DNA of 64,000 nt from Geranomyces variabilis (taxonomy: Eukaryota; Chytridiomycota; Chytridiomycetes; Spizellomycetales; Powellomycetaceae), in contig JADGJP010000040.1 of the NCBI GenBank assembly GCA_027603065.1, positions 154,630 to 218,629 on the forward strand, written 5' to 3'. Below, in pieces: positions 23,401 through 35,042 of the stretch. The position numbers and the translations under genes are program-made. The notes under the pieces are model-generated. The model had not been told where the DNA came from. It saw nothing but the letters and a program-made list of their open reading frames with translations, and did not search any database. How positions within the stretch are numbered: the stretch's first letter is position 1; each line of letters starts with the position of its first letter.

Positions 23401-24378
23401 CGAGCCGTAAGCGCGATGAATGGCGAGACTGTCGGGGGTTACCCTGACGATTTGCTCGTGACATTCTTTGATCCTCGCTCATTGGGAGTGCACGTTCCTG
23501 GAAACGAGCACCACGGGGACGAGGAAGGCAGCGACGGCGAAGAGGAGATGGAAATATTGGAAGAATTTATGGTACCGCAAGCAGCACCAGCGCCGGATGG
23601 TTCCGGTGCAACGATATCAGTGCCCAGCCACGCCACTTCCGCTACGGTCAAGTTTGAGGGCACTCCTGCGACACCGTTGCGAACCGAGCCTCCAGACAGC
23701 ACGGAAATGGAATGGGAACATAGGCAATCAGCTGGCGATGACCTAGGCAAGCAAGAACTTTCTGGAGAAGAGCACGCTGTTATGAAGTTGGATGATTATG
23801 ACGAGAACGATGAGTCCATGGATGTGGATTCCCATCCTTCACCTGCAAAGAAGGGGTCCCCAGCATTCCCTACATTTACCACGATCATGGGTCTCAAGAG
23901 CAAGCTGACAAACATTACGATCCAGCCTCTGGCGGGCAGCACGGCAATCTTTGAGAGCTATTTGCCAGATGCAGGAGGCGTCTTAAAGCTGTCCCAGCGG
24001 TTTCAGATGACGCCGGTTACCTTGGGCGAACTGGCTCAAAAGCTTCGCCCGGAGGCGTCCAACTGGGTTCTTGCGCTATGCACGCCCAATGAGGCAGCCG
24101 ACTCGATGCCGCCGACGCCGACAGCGACCGCTACGGCAGGCACAATGCGAAGCATGGAGCAGTTTATGGCAATTGACCGATATTTCCGCGACCGGATGGC
24201 TGCGGGCATGGCTGTGGTTCAGCCGCGTGCATCTGTGGCCAGCACCCAGAGCGATAATGCCAATCCGGCGTCTGTTAGCATTGTGCCATTGAGTGAGGAG
24301 ACTAGGGCACCCTTTGCCGAGCACGTGCGGGAGGATGCGCAGGGAATGCTTATGATTTTTATTGCGCCGCTTGAGTGA
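20465..24378 (+). CDS. Spen-like RNA-binding protein (several RRMs and a SPOC-like C-terminus)
   Basis: Proposed exons 20465-21863 and 22070-24378 (phase 1 junction) give 1235 aa. The N-terminal 280 residues are Gln/Ala-rich with polyQ tracts; then an RS/RD-rich region (RDRDRSRSPNRR). A first RRM (LWLGELPRETTEEDIRREF, about 372-445) and a second (ASLYLPMVPPTLDQQEL, about 527-600) are clear; two further degenerate RRM-like folds follow (VVIMKNF; RIQTSGKDKIPQHEL). An acidic linker precedes a C-terminal region resembling a SPOC domain (ITIQPLAGSTAIF; LKLSQRFQM; VLALCTP). Spen proteins link RNA to transcription, RNA modification or silencing complexes. The 206-nt intron is unusually long for this region, so an extra small exon inside it is possible. 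Confidence 0.82.
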
Positions 24379-24588
24379 AAAAGGCGGGGAATGAGAAGGA
24401 GGGGGTTTTGCACGTTGCGGCAGCTCGACATAGTTGTCACTGTTTCATATGTTTTCGGTACCGCACAGAACTTGGTTTTCAATCAGACGGCGCCGTTCCA
24501 ATTTTTTTCACATGCTATATTTTCCGGCCAGTATCTTCTACATAGCCGGACTCTTCGGTTTGTTCCCACCGCTCGTTTGCTTCGGCTT

Positions 24589-25679
24589 CTATTGGAACAG
24601 GTCGGCAAAAAAAGCGTCCATCTCGTCAGCGGGCTTTATCTCATCACTCGCCGCTTCCTCTGCTCGTGGCGCACTCCAAATTGACGAAATCTCGGCCGCG
24701 GTGTACGCTTCGCCTGGCGCTCGATGTCGAAGCGAATTGGCTTGGATGTCCCTATCTGCGTCAGCCATATCATTGTCTCCGCTATCGCTGCTGCTGCCAT
24801 CATTTGAGGGTAGATGCGGCCCTCCAGTATCGTCTTGAGATTCAGCTTTCAATTTCTCATCATCATCGCTCCCTCCTCGCCTCCGTTTGCCCTTCCTGGC
24901 GCCGGCGACCTCATCCTCCTGCTTGCGCTTTCGTTTTTGTTCCTTTCTGACGTCTTTGATTTTGCGGTAGTTCAGCTTGTACGAGCAAGGTTCGCATAGG
25001 CGCACTTTCACCAAAGCGTTTTTGCGGACGCCGTCCTCTACATAAGCAAAATTAACCTCCCACGAGCGCAGATTGGCATCGGTGGTACATGCAATGTTTC
25101 CACACGAGAACTGCCCTTTGCCAGAGACAACCTCGCTGCGGGTGCGCCAACGGAGGGCGAGTTGCGACGATTTGTAGCGCGACAGATCGGCAAGGCAGTA
25201 TTCTTTGAAAAGTCGGTCGTAGTACTTTTTCGCCACGCGGGAGGCCCAGGAGACGGAGAGCGTTTCATCATCAGCGTCGCTGCGAAGAAATCTGCGGAGA
25301 CGGAAGAGCTAATGATAAGGGGTCCTAGAGCGGCGACGGTTGATTGACCCCAGACGCGGGCCTCCGCACCTGTGTTTCGACTTCAAGGCCTCAAGATCGC
25401 TAGAGCCGGTCGCTGGCACAGTGGTGCTTGGTGCGTTTCTTAAGTAGTATTTGAGATAGTCTGTCATCATATTTTTATGCCGCTGTAAAGGTTCCATGGT
25501 TTGAGCGGATATGCCCGGGCGCCGGTGGGCAGGAGCGATTGGGCGAGGCGGCCCAAGACTTGTACCTGATAGGCAGTGAGGCCGTCGGGATCTCTGCGCA
25601 ACAGCGGATTGGTGCCGCGGTCATTTGCAGAGGCGCGCGCCTGTGGGCGCCGGGTGACGCTCGCATGGTTTTCCGTCAT
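24589..25679 (-). CDS. FRA10AC1: FRA10AC1 homologue
   Basis: Three exons (25679-25566, 25482-25370, 25291-24589) give 309 aa; human FRA10AC1 is 315. Diagnostic blocks are AYQRHKNMMTDYL at the first junction, AKKYYDRLFKEYCLADLSRY, SGKGQFSCGN and RSWEVNFAYVEDG, with two CxxC-like pairs. The tail is Lys/Arg-rich, then acidic, and ends in the conserved DAFFADLFQ. The human protein is nuclear and associated with spliceosomal C complexes. The first intron boundary is fixed because the AYQ-RH junction reproduces the conserved block. It shares a 330-base divergent promoter with the Zn2Cys6 gene and is convergent with the Spen-like gene. Confidence 0.93.
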
Positions 25680-26009
25680 GGTATATATCCTGCAAGACAA
25701 CGTCGAGGATGAGGACGCTTTCGACCTTCGTCAGCCGTTTGCATCCCAGTGTCGCAGACTAACAGACAGGCAACCAAGACAGAAGGGCGAATGTAGGGTT
25801 ATCGAGTATGTTATTCTGTGATACGGAAGTAAAAGCTAAAAAGAAACGGAAGACACAGCTTGCAACTATCACAGTAAGAAGAATGCTCGTTATTAAGGTA
25901 CGCCGGCTCTCGCGTTCTTCAGTCCCTTGACCTACCTTCCCCACCCTCCCAATAATACCCCACAACATTTGGAAGGGGGACCCGCCCTGCACTCGCACTG
26001 GAAACAAAA
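25680..26009. promoter_or_regulatory. Divergent promoter region FRA10AC1 / Zn2Cys6 factor
   Basis: About 330 bases between divergent ATGs. The part before the Zn2Cys6 ATG is C-rich (CCTTCCCCACCCTCCC). No TATA box was seen. Confidence 0.4.
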
Positions 26010-28617
26010 ATGTCGCAAGCCGAGCAGCGTCCCCTCTGTGCGCCAGTCGCCTCGCCCGCCGTCTCTGAGCCGTCCGCAAGCTGCTCCTCGTCCTTCGTCG
26101 CTTCATCCTCGGAGTCTTCTCCAGCCTCCACCTCTTCGTCTTCATCCTCCTCAGCCTCCACGTCAGTCAGTTCGGCGCAAGCTGCCGAATTCAATCGCTC
26201 CCGCATGACCGCCGCACTCTCCGGCGGAGCCCGCTTGCAACGGCGCATAACAATCGCCTGCGACACTTGCAATAAGCGAAAGTTGAAATGCACTGGGCAA
26301 CACCCGTGTGAACGCTGCGTCAAATCAAAGGTGGATTGCATGTTTGGTCAGGAGCGTGTGAAACACGTTGCCGACCGCTTCTCTAGTGGTCCGGTAACCG
26401 TTTCCCAGAACCAACCGCCGTCTTCTAAACTTCCCGCGCCGTCTTGCTCTGCACCGGCTTCAGCAGTCGTAACAGCGCCTGCCGCCGAGCACTGGCAGGC
26501 TTTGGAACGCAAACAGGCGCTACTTGGCAAGGAACTCGAGCGTGCCGCACGTGAGCGCTCTTCTAGCAGCCAGCATCAATCGTGCTGTATACCCGCATTG
26601 GCTGGTGAATTGCCAGTTAACCCCAAGAGGGGCGCACGGGGAGACTGCTGGAACTTGTTCGAGCCCCTCGCGGCAAAAGTAGATACCCGCAACGTGTTCC
26701 CGTTAGACGCACCGGGGGTCTTTGACGAAAAAGCCGAGAAATCGCTTAAGCATTCTGCAACGGAACGTACTGACTTGGCGCTGCAACTGGCAATTGATGA
26801 ACTGCCAGAGCTTTTCTTTGAAAACATCAACGCCGCCATTCCTATCAACATGTTTCACCACGCTACGATTCGTCAGCGCATGAGAGAAGGAACCCTGCCC
26901 GACCACCTTTTATTCGCTATTCGGGCCGTCGCTGCGCCTTTTTCGAACAACCCGGCTATTATGAAGAGCCCTCTCTCACGCTATGAGGCTGCGGAACCCT
27001 TCTACACAGATGCCCGGCAAGCGTTGTCGCGGGCGACCTTGATTGAGGAGGAGCAGAGTCTTGAGCTTATCCAGGCGCTTCTGCTTTTAGGCTGGTTCTC
27101 AAATCTGTGTGGTAAACGTAAGTTGAAGTGGATCTTGCTATGCATTAAGCAAGGGATACCTTCATATTGCTGAAGCTAACTATCCATCCCTTTCAGTTTC
27201 CGCGGGCTGGATGCTGATATCCATGGCCATGATGATGTCCCTGGATATGAGGCTCACGGAGGATCCAGATTTTGGGCCGCTCGGTGAACGGCTGCCGACA
27301 TGGATTGACCGCGAAGTGAAGCGCCGTACTTGGTGGTGCTCCGTGCTCCTTGATCGATTTGGCTCATCATGGGCCAACAGGCGCCCGTTGTATTCCGACA
27401 GCGCACAGGGCAGAAGCGGTCTCAATAATGTTGCTTTGCCGTGCGACGACCGGGTGTGGCACCGATTATTGAATGACGAAAACGTGGGTGATCTTAGGAT
27501 GCGTGCCCACCTCCGCGGACCGTTTTACTTTCGCAAGAAATTGTCGCACAAGCGGGGCGAAGACGGCTGGAAAACTCCAACGACGTACAAAATTCTTCTC
27601 TCTGTGCATTTAGAGTTCACCATCGATGCTTTCGATGCTCTTTATGCGGCTCGCACCGCGTCAAGCGACATGAAGGACGTCGCGAACGGAAAGCTTCCCG
27701 AAGCGTTCTGCAAAGACGTTGAACAGACCACCAATGAGCTGATGGATCTTTACGGGTCACTTCCTCAGTGGATTAAATTTGACATGGACCACCAAACCCC
27801 GCTTTTTCCGCCAGAAGGCTCGGAGGGCGCGGATTGGCCGGAACCCAACGATGTCGAATGGCTGAATCTCTTTTTCCGGGGAGTTCTGATTCTGCTGCAT
27901 CGGCCGATGATGATTCAGGTCCTGGAGGACCAAGTGGCGGGCAAACAACCCCCACACGAACATCCAGCGTATCTAACCTGCACGCGCGCCGCTGACGAAG
28001 CCAACCAACTGCTGCGACGAGTGATCTGCCGGCTCCCGGGAGGCGTGCAGTACTTACGGCATCGCATTCCCTTTACACCCACTTCATCGACTGCGTCCGA
28101 TGAAACGCGAGATGCTATTGCGGTTCCACTTTACCTGCTGCAATTTCACCCGTTTGCTATGTGCTGTAACTTCCAAACCGCGCTCGTACACGCGCTCACG
28201 TGTCATCCATCGGCTGGCGGAGTCGCTCGGTCTCAACAAAGCATCGATTGCCTCCGGGTGCATTTACGCGCATACGCGGCAGCAAGTCCTTTTTGCGTCC
28301 CTACTCAGTGGATGATGGCCGCGCTGCGAAGACTTGTGACAAAATCTGGGTTCCCTCCGGACATACTGGATGAGGGGATTCAGGACCTCGATCCGGCTCT
28401 GGAGCAACTTGATGGGATAAAGGGTGCGGCCAATGGATCTTCCAACAAGAAGCCGCACCGCTCGTACCCTACCTATTCTGCATATTTGCAAGAACAATGG
28501 GAGTCCCCTCGGGAGTGGGTCGACAAGCGCGACGCCGTGAATGATCTGAAATTTTCACGCACCACCACTCCTCGAACCGACGGCCCCGTGATTGCGCGAG
28601 CCAATGGCAAGCATTGA
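26010..28617 (+). CDS. Zn2Cys6 fungal transcription factor
   Basis: Exons 26010-27111 and 27197-28617 (85-nt intron) give 840 aa. The N-terminus is Ser-rich with a run of seven Ser. The zinc cluster spans residues 84-110 with the canonical C-x2-C-x6-C-x5-C-x2-C-x6-C spacing (CDTCNKRKLKC). A large middle region carries the fungal-specific transcription factor domain: the block ALLLLGWFSNLCG is interrupted by the intron and continues VSAGWMLISMAMMM, then PTWIDREVKRRTWW and VLLDRF. Such proteins are nuclear regulators of metabolism, mostly restricted to fungi, which supports the fungal assignment of the window. The target pathway cannot be inferred. Confidence 0.95.
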
Positions 28618-28737
28618 GAAGAAGAAAAAAAAGAGCTAACATGTTGCGTGTTTGTATATAAATAGAATTTTGGGACACGTGACCCGTGATGAGTCAGCCG
28701 TGTCATTTTTCGCGCAGTTCTTGTCCGCCAATTTCTT

Positions 28738-28743
28738 TATAAA
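28738..28743 (+). promoter_or_regulatory. TATA box of the 28868 gene
   Basis: TATAAA lies 130 bases before the ATG at 28868, with a CCAAT immediately upstream. A second A/T match (TATATAAATA, 28655-28664) lies just after the Zn2Cys6 gene and may belong to its 3' end instead. Confidence 0.4.
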
Positions 28744-28867
28744 GAGGACGTGGCACTCCGACCCCGCCCCCTCCCGTTTCCCCCGTACAAAACCGTACAA
28801 AACGCAATTCTTGAAAAGCAACCACAACCCCCCATTTTACCTTGCGCGCATCGCTGTCCCCCTACAA

Positions 28868-29647
28868 ATGTCAGCAGGCCCACTCTCGCCTACACTCAAT
28901 TTCCACCAGCCACGCCGGCTGCTGGCAATGCGGAATAAAAACCTTGCGAAGTGTCCCCTCCCGCGCTCGGAAATCATGCCGGACGCCAAGCTTCCATTTT
29001 CCCACACTCCGCCTGCCTTGAGGGTGCTATCAGCTGGCTCTACTTCCTCAAACACACTGCGGCCGCATCGCTACCAACCGCGCTCCTATCACACAATGGC
29101 GCCAGGCTGCCGCCTTGCGAAACCACAACAAAATCGGATCGGTAAAAAGGGCCTTGTCGCTTCTGCGATAAAGAAAGCTTCTCGCCCACGATCTCGCCCA
29201 TTCCCACCTAGACCAGGTCGTCCTCGCCGTAATACCTTGCGAGCCGGTGACTTTTATCGGCCTTCACCCCTTAATCCGCAAGTCGCGTCTTGCGACGCCC
29301 ACCCACCGCCACCCGCACCTGAAGCACCCAAGACGTCACCCAGCGAAGAGTGCTTAGAGATAGACTTGGAAGCTTTGCTTGACGACGTCTTTGCGGATCT
29401 GGCACTTAATGCTGCTAATGAGGCCGTGTGCAACCCGACTTCTCACGATGAGACTTACGATACCGATGAAGACTGCAACTCGGTGGAAACGCCGCCCCTC
29501 GCCGGCTGGCAGTACCCGGAAGAGTATTACGAAGAAGAGAGGAGAAAGTTTTCCGCTTTCGGAGGAAAGAGCCTGGATCGAACGTTCATCGGACGCGCCG
29601 TTCCGCGGAATGAAGATTTGTTGAGCGGAGTCGACGCGCACTTGTAA
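28868..29647 (+). CDS. Uncharacterised basic/acidic protein, 259 aa
   Basis: Single exon; the ATG at 28868 (MSAGPLSPTLNF) is chosen because it follows a TATA box by 130 bases, although the frame is open further upstream. The N-terminal 150 residues are basic and Pro/Arg-rich with several R-x-x-L sequences (RRLL, RVLS, RNTL). The C-terminal third is acidic, with a short amphipathic stretch IDLEALLDDVFADLAL and a conserved-looking end (WQYPEEYYEEER, SLDRTFIGRAVPR). No domain is recognised. The basic N-half with R-x-x-L motifs and an acidic C-half is reminiscent of securin-like separase inhibitors, but that is composition only. No partner gene nearby helps. Confidence 0.6.
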   Translation: MSAGPLSPTLNFHQPRRLLAMRNKNLAKCPLPRSEIMPDAKLPFSHTPPALRVLSAGSTSSNTLRPHRYQPRSYHTMAPGCRLAKPQQNRIGKKGLVASAIKKASRPRSRPFPPRPGRPRRNTLRAGDFYRPSPLNPQVASCDAHPPPPAPEAPKTSPSEECLEIDLEALLDDVFADLALNAANEAVCNPTSHDETYDTDEDCNSVETPPLAGWQYPEEYYEEERRKFSAFGGKSLDRTFIGRAVPRNEDLLSGVDAHL

Positions 29648-31068
29648 CGAGCCCTCTGGCTTCGAGTAGATTAGACTTCTTCGCATTGAGCGCTGGGTTG
29701 GCCGTGACGAGCAGGGTCTCGTTATTTGCTTTCCCATTGAGTTCTGTGCTAATACCCCCGTCTGTTGTTTTTTCACAACAAGTTTTCTACGCTCAGATCT
29801 CGCACACAAAAGCCCGCGCTGTCGAGACCTCGCCTGACGACCTCCCCGCTCGAAAGAGACGGTGGCTCGCGCCCGAGACTATTTCGGCTTTGCCCTATGC
29901 CCCTCGACCCGTTCACGGTCGATGCTAAGGACGTATATGGCCGAAACAGTTTTCAGGGTACATTCTGAAGGCTTGCGATTCGCTCCTGTGTGGTTACACT
30001 TTTTTCATGGTCTTGTTTTCCTCCCCTTCAGTGTCCACCGAGCGCTTGGCACTTGCTGGTTTCGTGATTACTGGAGACAAATCTCGCCCAACCGCCGACT
30101 GCGTATTACTTTCGAGGCGAGTGATGTGGTGACTGAGAGGACGCATTTTTTTTGAAGGTCTCTCGCGCCTACCCCGGATCCGCAACGCCCTCCTGTCCGT
30201 TCCGCACTGGTCAAAGTTCTATGTCGGAACACGTCCACTCCCCACTCGAGAACAGTGCCCAACAGACGTTGGAATCACTCGACTCTCCACTTAAAGATGG
30301 GTCGCTAGGTGTCCGTCGTCCACACCGCACTTGCTGAAAGGATGTGAAACACCGGTCAAATCCGCGCAAACGGCGGGCTTACAATTCGTGAGAGTTAAAT
30401 TTCGCCAACTTCGTGTAAGCCGGTAAGTCTACAAAAACCATAGTTGTTGAAAGGAGATATATTTCCGCTTGGCCGACAATGATTATTTGTCGGGGATTTC
30501 TGATAAAGAATTTCAGCCACCGGTGATAGCTCAATTGTGAAAATCGCCTCAATCATAGAACAACTCCCTGCACAAGTTCAGGACATCCCTTATGCTCCCA
30601 GACGCTCCACATGGTGTTGCCTTTTGCCTTTTGGTTTGAATGACACGGGCAGAAGATATGCAGACCCCTCGAACTGCCTTATCTTTTGCCCCTGTGATCA
30701 AATTATTACGGCAAAAGTGTTGTTGCGCGAAGAACAGGCCAAGCTAGATAGAACACTAATAGAAGCACACTACCGCGCCACTCGCAGAGCAGGCCTGTCT
30801 TGTTTTTACTGTATGCTTATGGTGACGATAATTCTGGGGTAAAAAATTGGGAAAATCCCTCCTTCCGCTCTGTACCTATTGCTTAGCGCCGCCGCCCATT
30901 TTCAACTCCCTTCCTTCGCCAGCTTGCCACTTCCTCATATCCTACATACCGCAGGTGCGTGCGCCTGATTCAACAGCGCTGCACGCCCGTTTCGCTTGTC
31001 GTTCCGTGTGTTCGGCTTGATCCCCGCGCCTGCGGGCCCAATATCAGCACCTCGTCACTTTTTACACA
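29648..31068. other. 1.4-kb stretch without an assigned gene
   Basis: Only short frames (the longest about 100 codons at 30537-30842) with no family features or plausible splice chains. A 7-bp perfect hairpin (CCGACAA / TTGTCGG, 30473-30493) is present, of chance-level strength. I found no tRNA, snRNA or rRNA signature. It may hold a long 3' or 5' untranslated region, a non-coding RNA, or the promoter of the next gene. Confidence 0.5.
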
Positions 31069-32346
31069 ATGGAATACTCGTCCTACTTGCTTGATCTCGC
31101 ATGGTCTTTTCCGCAGCATGCGCCTGCTATATACTCAGTGTTCTCTCGCACGCACGCTTTTGTCTCGTCGCTTTCGCCCGACGTTCGAAGCCGGATTCAA
31201 AAAACCGCCTCTACTGCTGTGTCGCTCGCCTCGTCCGCCTCACGCAAAGGTCGATCTGTCTACTCGGCTTTAATGGAATTTCCGAAGACGCCGGACGAAA
31301 AATGGGTGCAGCCGAGCAGACTTATTTTGTCACCGCTAGCTCGCATTGTACTGTTGTGGATGCCAGTGGTGCAGGAGTGGGAAGGGACCACTACCGACTT
31401 GGAAGAGAAAGGCGCATTGTATGTCCTCGAAGAAGGACATGTGTACGGGCTTGGTGCTCCTGCTCTACATGCTGTCCTTTATCTTAAAATGGGAAAGCTA
31501 GTGCGCTTTTCGGTGGATCCGGTTCACTTTCGCATCCCGGCCTGGAAACATCTTTTGCAATACTTTGGCGCGGTACCTGGGGATGCGAAAATGCCTCTGT
31601 TGCTCTCCGCTGGCTATCACGTCGTACACTATTCGGCGCCTGGCTTGCCTTTTGCCGCCTGGGCTCTCGAAACGGGTGTGCCGGTGGTGCCCGCCGCCGC
31701 CCTCGGAATCAATGACATGCTTCCAGTGCGTGCTCGTATACCAGTTCGGCTCGTACATACAACTGCATCACGTATCTCGGCGGTTGTGCCGCGTTTCTTA
31801 AATCCGCTGCCTGCATCCCTCACCTCCACCGCAGTCCGCGATGCAGCGGTGCCTATTATCCTCCCAAGTAGCTGGGAGCGCCAATACATACGCTTTTCGA
31901 CGCCGATACGGACCCAAGGGCCGGCGCTCAAGCTTCTGGCTATCGAGGAGGCCGTGTCGGGCCATCAGGCCCACCGTTCTGCGCCATTGCAATTGCAAGA
32001 CCTCGTTGCCCGCCGCGCGCGCAGGGCAATCGCCCTGAATGCGGCATACCTTGAAGAGCTGCGAAGCGAAGATCCGAAGCGCTATGTACTCTCACCGCTG
32101 TACCGCGTGACTGGGGTTGTACGTGGCGGCGGCACACTTATACGACGTGCGTCGGCACGAGGGTTGCGGGCCGCCGCTATGCTTGTGGAGCCGCAAGCGA
32201 TACCTGAAAAGCAAGAGCGGGCGGCGGAGGGATTCGTCCCGGCCGTCACGCCAACGCCGCCGCCGGAGTACTTCCCCGTTACGATTACAAGCTTTACGAT
32301 TGACGATGACGTTTTGAGTGGTGAAGAGTGGTTCGATTGCGAGTAG
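31069..32346 (+). CDS. TMEM68/DGAT-like acyltransferase, catalytic motifs degenerate
   Basis: Single exon, 425 aa. Residues 75-225 follow the order of the TMEM68/DGAT-type LPLAT fold: a hydrophobic stretch (LARIVLLWMPVVQEW), the first active-site segment, FRIPAWKHLLQYFGAVPGD, the segment around SAPG, and ALETGVPVVPAAALGIND. In the usual HX4D-type motif the His is kept (H124, in EEGHVYGLG) but the acidic partner is Gly129, and the second motif (normally PGG/PEG followed by E) reads SAPGLP. The enzyme may therefore be inactive or use altered chemistry. The C-terminal 120 residues are basic, then acidic (SGEEWFDCE). Expected location is the ER or lipid-droplet membrane. Assignment is from the order and spacing of motifs, so moderate. 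Confidence 0.55.
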   Translation: MEYSSYLLDLAWSFPQHAPAIYSVFSRTHAFVSSLSPDVRSRIQKTASTAVSLASSASRKGRSVYSALMEFPKTPDEKWVQPSRLILSPLARIVLLWMPVVQEWEGTTTDLEEKGALYVLEEGHVYGLGAPALHAVLYLKMGKLVRFSVDPVHFRIPAWKHLLQYFGAVPGDAKMPLLLSAGYHVVHYSAPGLPFAAWALETGVPVVPAAALGINDMLPVRARIPVRLVHTTASRISAVVPRFLNPLPASLTSTAVRDAAVPIILPSSWERQYIRFSTPIRTQGPALKLLAIEEAVSGHQAHRSAPLQLQDLVARRARRAIALNAAYLEELRSEDPKRYVLSPLYRVTGVVRGGGTLIRRASARGLRAAAMLVEPQAIPEKQERAAEGFVPAVTPTPPPEYFPVTITSFTIDDDVLSGEEWFDCE

Positions 32347-32467
32347 CATTTTGTTTACATATTTAGTGTCAGCTCTAGGTACATTTGTGGCCCGCCTTTT
32401 TCTCCAAGTTTTGGGTTAGTCTCCTCATATTCTGCTTTTAATGAAATACCCAAGAACGACGTTTTTC

Positions 32468-35042
32468 TCATATAAGCTGTATAACCGATTTTTGGTCCGC
32501 TCGCGCCTTGGAGTCCACGATGTGGGCGAGCATCTGCCGCGCGTAAGGATTTTGTAGCAAACCTTTCTCGTGCAGCGCCAGACTGAGCTTTAACCTGTTG
32601 TTTAGCGTGAAAAAAGACCGCGCTGTCTCAGCATGCATGACTCTGCATATGAAGAAGTGAAGCGATGGCAGGAAAGACACTTACCGCGAGTCCCTCATGA
32701 CTTCGGCAGCTGTCCATCCATGCACCCGCCACGTTCTGCCGCTATCTTGAACCTCGCCCTCGGCTTGCGCTGCCGCCGCCAGTTTTGCGCTGCGCCAACT
32801 TTCCGTCTCGCCGCGCGCGCGCTCTTCGTCGGCTTCGACCTCGGGCCGGACCTGTCTGGCCAGATTCTCCAAGCGGGCCGCCTGTGCTAGGCGTTCGCGC
32901 ACTAGCCGTGCTTGGTCGGCGGCGGTCGCAAGATGTTTTTGGACAGCGAGTGAGTCGCGGTGCTGGATGCGGACGAGATTGTGCTAAAATGTAAATCCAG
33001 TTAGCGATGCGATGTTGAATCTTGCCCTCTCCCCCTTCCGTTATCTCCCTAAGAGATACCTTTGACCGCTCGAGTGCGTGATTGGCATATGCTTCACGCA
33101 GCTCCGCTGCCTTGGTCATTTGCTCGAGCAGCATGCTCTGTCTCTCCGCATGATACTCTGCAATTTCTCTAGCATGCGCTTGTCGAGCTGCGTCTGCCCG
33201 TTCCGCAACCAGGCGCTCGTCCTCCGCCCTTTCGGCTTCTGCCCTTTGCATTGCTTCGTCCTCCTTCTCCCTCTTGGCAGCTTGGGCGATTCGCCATGCC
33301 GCAACGGTCGCATGCCGAGCCTCAGCTGCTGCGTCCTCGCGCTCAAATTCCTCCCGCGCAAGTCCGGCGCGCCATACCACGCAGTTTGCGGCGGCAAATA
33401 TGGCAGGAGTCTCGGCAAGGTGTGCCGTGAGGAGAGCTGTCAATGTCCGTCGCCGAGCAGCGTGTTGATGCTTGCGGTGTGCGCGAGCTGTCAGCGTTCG
33501 TGTGTATATCTGGATTGAAATCAAGGTGAGACGCTAGAGAGGTATGTTCCTCCATGTTTGTGCGTTTGTTTTGTAACTCACTGCAACGTCCGCAGTTCTC
33601 AATATTGGTATCTCGAGACCGATTCGATGTGCACACAAAGCTCCTCGATTCGCGACATCCGCCATGCCCTCATACTCGTCGACGAGCTTCCGGATGTGGA
33701 AGCGCGTGTGCTCGTCAAGTTCCGACAGCGGTACACGAGGGTGTGGTAGCGCCGTGTTAGTGTGCACATCGTTTCGTAGCGCCGGAAGGTCCAGCGTTGA
33801 TGAGGCGTCGTGTAATTCAAGGGCTGCGATTATGCTGGAAAAGAGCCCCAAAGTTGTTAAACGCCGCTTCTGGTACCGTCTGCCCTTTTAGCCCGCGACG
33901 TATGGCTTACCTCTCATATTCCTCAAATCTTGCGGCCCGGACATCCGGATCTGCACACGGCGTGTCCTTGTAGCGCATGACCGTCCCTTCATCGTCAGCT
34001 ATCCATGGATCTCGCGCTTCAGCATTATCCGCTGCCCGATGCCAATGTAAGCTGGCATTTGCAGCATGTGACTCTGCCGCAGCCGCTGCATACTCGGCGT
34101 CAAGCTAATTCATGTGAGATTCGGAAAGAGTCACCAAAGACAACAGCACTCAATGCCGACTGCTACCTCTTGCTTAATTGCATCAAGCCGAACCCGCGTC
34201 TCGTTCAAGAATTGCAAACACTCTTGCCGCCTGGTTGTTCTGGACGCTTCCTTCCGCTCTCGTCGCAGTTGCTGCAGCGCCATTTCGACCGGCTCCGCGA
34301 TCTCTTTTTGAACATGAACGTACCCTCAGGACCCGTCACGCAAGCAACTCCACCGCAAATACTTGCAATTGTTCAACTCACCTCGAGCAAATTCATCTCG
34401 CTCCTCGTCCGCCCCATCCAGGTCAACAACTGCCGCATCCACGTGCTCGAGTGTCTCTACTCCGTCGTAGTCAGCGGGATCACACCGCGCGGCAAAAGCC
34501 CTCAAATGCGCACGCATGCCACTATCCAGCGTTGTGCTTCAATACCATAAAATTCATGGGTTAACAGTCAGAACATCGTCATATGGACATACGTGGAATT
34601 TCACTCACCTCATGACTTCCAGTCGTTCATGCTCGGCAATCCACACCGCTCGATGTTGCCGCAGAGCGCTGTCAGTTTCATTCCGCGCCACAGCTGCGTC
34701 CAGCGCTGAAATCTAACAAGCCAGAGAGTTAAATAAAGGCAGCTATCCCCTCCACACTCACTACGATCCTCCCAAAGACCGCGCGTTTAGGATGGCTTTT
34801 TCCCACCGTCCGCTCTGTACCTTTTCTTCCGCATGACTCCGGCCTCGCTTGAACGCCGCTAACAATGCAGCAGACCGGTCGGCAGCCGGCGGGCGATGCG
34901 TGGCTTGCCGAACAAGAAACGCGTCGACCGAGGAAGCTGACAGAAACAAAAAAAGGAGTACACTGAGTCCACTCAGCCAAGGCTTGCAATAGTTTCAAAA
35001 CAGGCCCTCTCTCGCAGTACCTGTACAGTACTTGGCAGGCAT
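32468..35042 (-). CDS. CCDC148: CCDC148 homologue, coiled-coil ciliary protein
   Basis: Ten exons (35042-35021, 34936-34821, 34712-34609, 34536-34382, 34303-34167, 34104-33911, 33834-33582, 33533-33060, 32983-32685, 32642-32468) give 642 aa; human is about 590. Matching landmarks are ALRQHRAVWIAEHERLE near the N-terminus, the repeated acidic/basic coiled coil, a long Ala/Arg/Glu-rich helix (residues about 350-500) and the C-terminal block AAEVMRDSR followed by LALHEKGLLQNPYARQML, equivalent to the ISDPR...ALREAGL...YA block of the family. Introns include unusually short ones of 42 and 48 nt and one of 108 nt. CCDC148 tracks the presence of cilia. The 22-nt first exon is the least certain part. 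Confidence 0.83.
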
